From assembly GCF_033366695.1 (NCBI RefSeq), contig NZ_JAOBTQ010000001.1, positions 6,200,001-6,264,000 of the forward strand: 64,000 nucleotides of DNA. The letters are read 5' to 3'. A program made the translations under genes and the position numbers. Shown one piece after another: positions 63,849 to 64,000 of this stretch (positions are counted from its first letter, which is position 1; each line of letters opens with the position of its first letter). The notes under the pieces are model-generated. The model did no database searches. It was given only the letters and a program-made list of their open reading frames with translations, and had not been told where the DNA came from. The stretch is from Streptomyces sp. SCL15-4. GTDB lineage: Bacteria; Actinomycetota; Actinomycetes; Streptomycetales; Streptomycetaceae.

Positions 63849-63875
63849 CCGTACTCCTCCCGTCCGGGGATACCG

Positions 63876-63904
63876 ACAGCACCAGACTGACAGCGGGACG
63901 TCAA
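63876..63904 (-). promoter_or_regulatory. promoter of glycerophosphodiesterase gene
   Basis: On the minus strand TTGACG (63904-63899) and TGCTGT (63881-63876) are separated by 17 bases, 27 bases before the ATG at 63848. No Pho box is apparent within the remaining bases of the window. Confidence 0.55.
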
Positions 63905-64000
63905 CGGCACCCGGGCGCACGATGGCCACAAACCGAAGAGGGACGTTCCAACTCCGCACACCGGTGGCGCACATCTGCGGCAAGGGCGTGTTTCTTTGCC

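Overview
The window is a contiguous piece of a high-GC actinomycete chromosome, almost certainly Streptomyces. The evidence is the extreme G/C bias at third codon positions, leaderless genes preceded by TAGGNT-type -10 boxes, a WhiJ/AbaA-type regulator cluster (XRE + DUF397 + HATPase), rare TTA codons confined to regulatory genes, and the core gene order gltB-gltD ... pyk - tRNA-Leu - pdtaR ... polA ... rpsA ... coaE. No transposase, integrase, prophage, CRISPR array or rRNA was seen, so this is mostly core chromosome with small accessory inserts.

Layout. 1-3.2 kb: 3' part of gltB and complete gltD (glutamate synthase), ended by a hairpin. 3.2-10.9 kb: a HEXXH protein, a GH35 beta-galactosidase divergent from an AraC regulator whose frame runs without a stop into chorismate mutase, then aminopeptidase N and an NmrA-like reductase. 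11-15 kb: a coupled PLP decarboxylase / lysine N-hydroxylase pair resembling DesA/DesB of hydroxamate siderophore pathways, followed by an SGNH hydrolase. 15-20.6 kb: a Tat-exported 5'-nucleotidase divergent from pyruvate kinase, a truncated LAGLIDADG-like remnant beside tRNA-Leu(CAA), the ANTAR regulator PdtaR, and a hotdog thioesterase whose 3' end is triplicated. 20.6-26.2 kb: an FdhF/YdeP-type molybdoenzyme, a degenerate minisatellite, and polA.

26.5-38 kb: a two-gene unit (small membrane protein and HTH-coiled-coil-REC protein with a TTA codon), a DUF4184 membrane protein, a secreted transglycosylase, HrpB helicase, a methyltransferase, rpsA with a strong promoter, and a secreted beta-helix protein. 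38-49.5 kb: PAC2 protein, coaE, a TPR protein, methyltransferase, DoxX-like protein, S4 RNA-binding protein, family 5 uracil-DNA glycosylase, a RidA-GNAT fusion, an FUSC transporter-like protein, an amidohydrolase and a DUF899 protein. 49.6-52.2 kb: a WhiJ-type module with an HATPase carrying a TTA codon at codon 7, and four AGAGT/ACTCT half-sites between the divergent genes. 52.4-64 kb: MocR/AhpD divergent pair, a second orphan gltD, a uridine-kinase-like protein with a degenerate P-loop, PPOX protein, CorA, methyltransferase, a psuG-pfkB pseudouridine catabolic pair, VOC protein, Ogt and a secreted glycerophosphodiesterase.

The most notable leads are the two regulatory genes with TTA codons, the repeated half-sites at the WhiJ-type locus, the stop-less AraC/chorismate mutase frame, the desA/desB-like pair lacking desC/desD, and several small tandem repeats. 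All functions are inferred from recognisable motifs and family resemblance read by eye; no database search was run.
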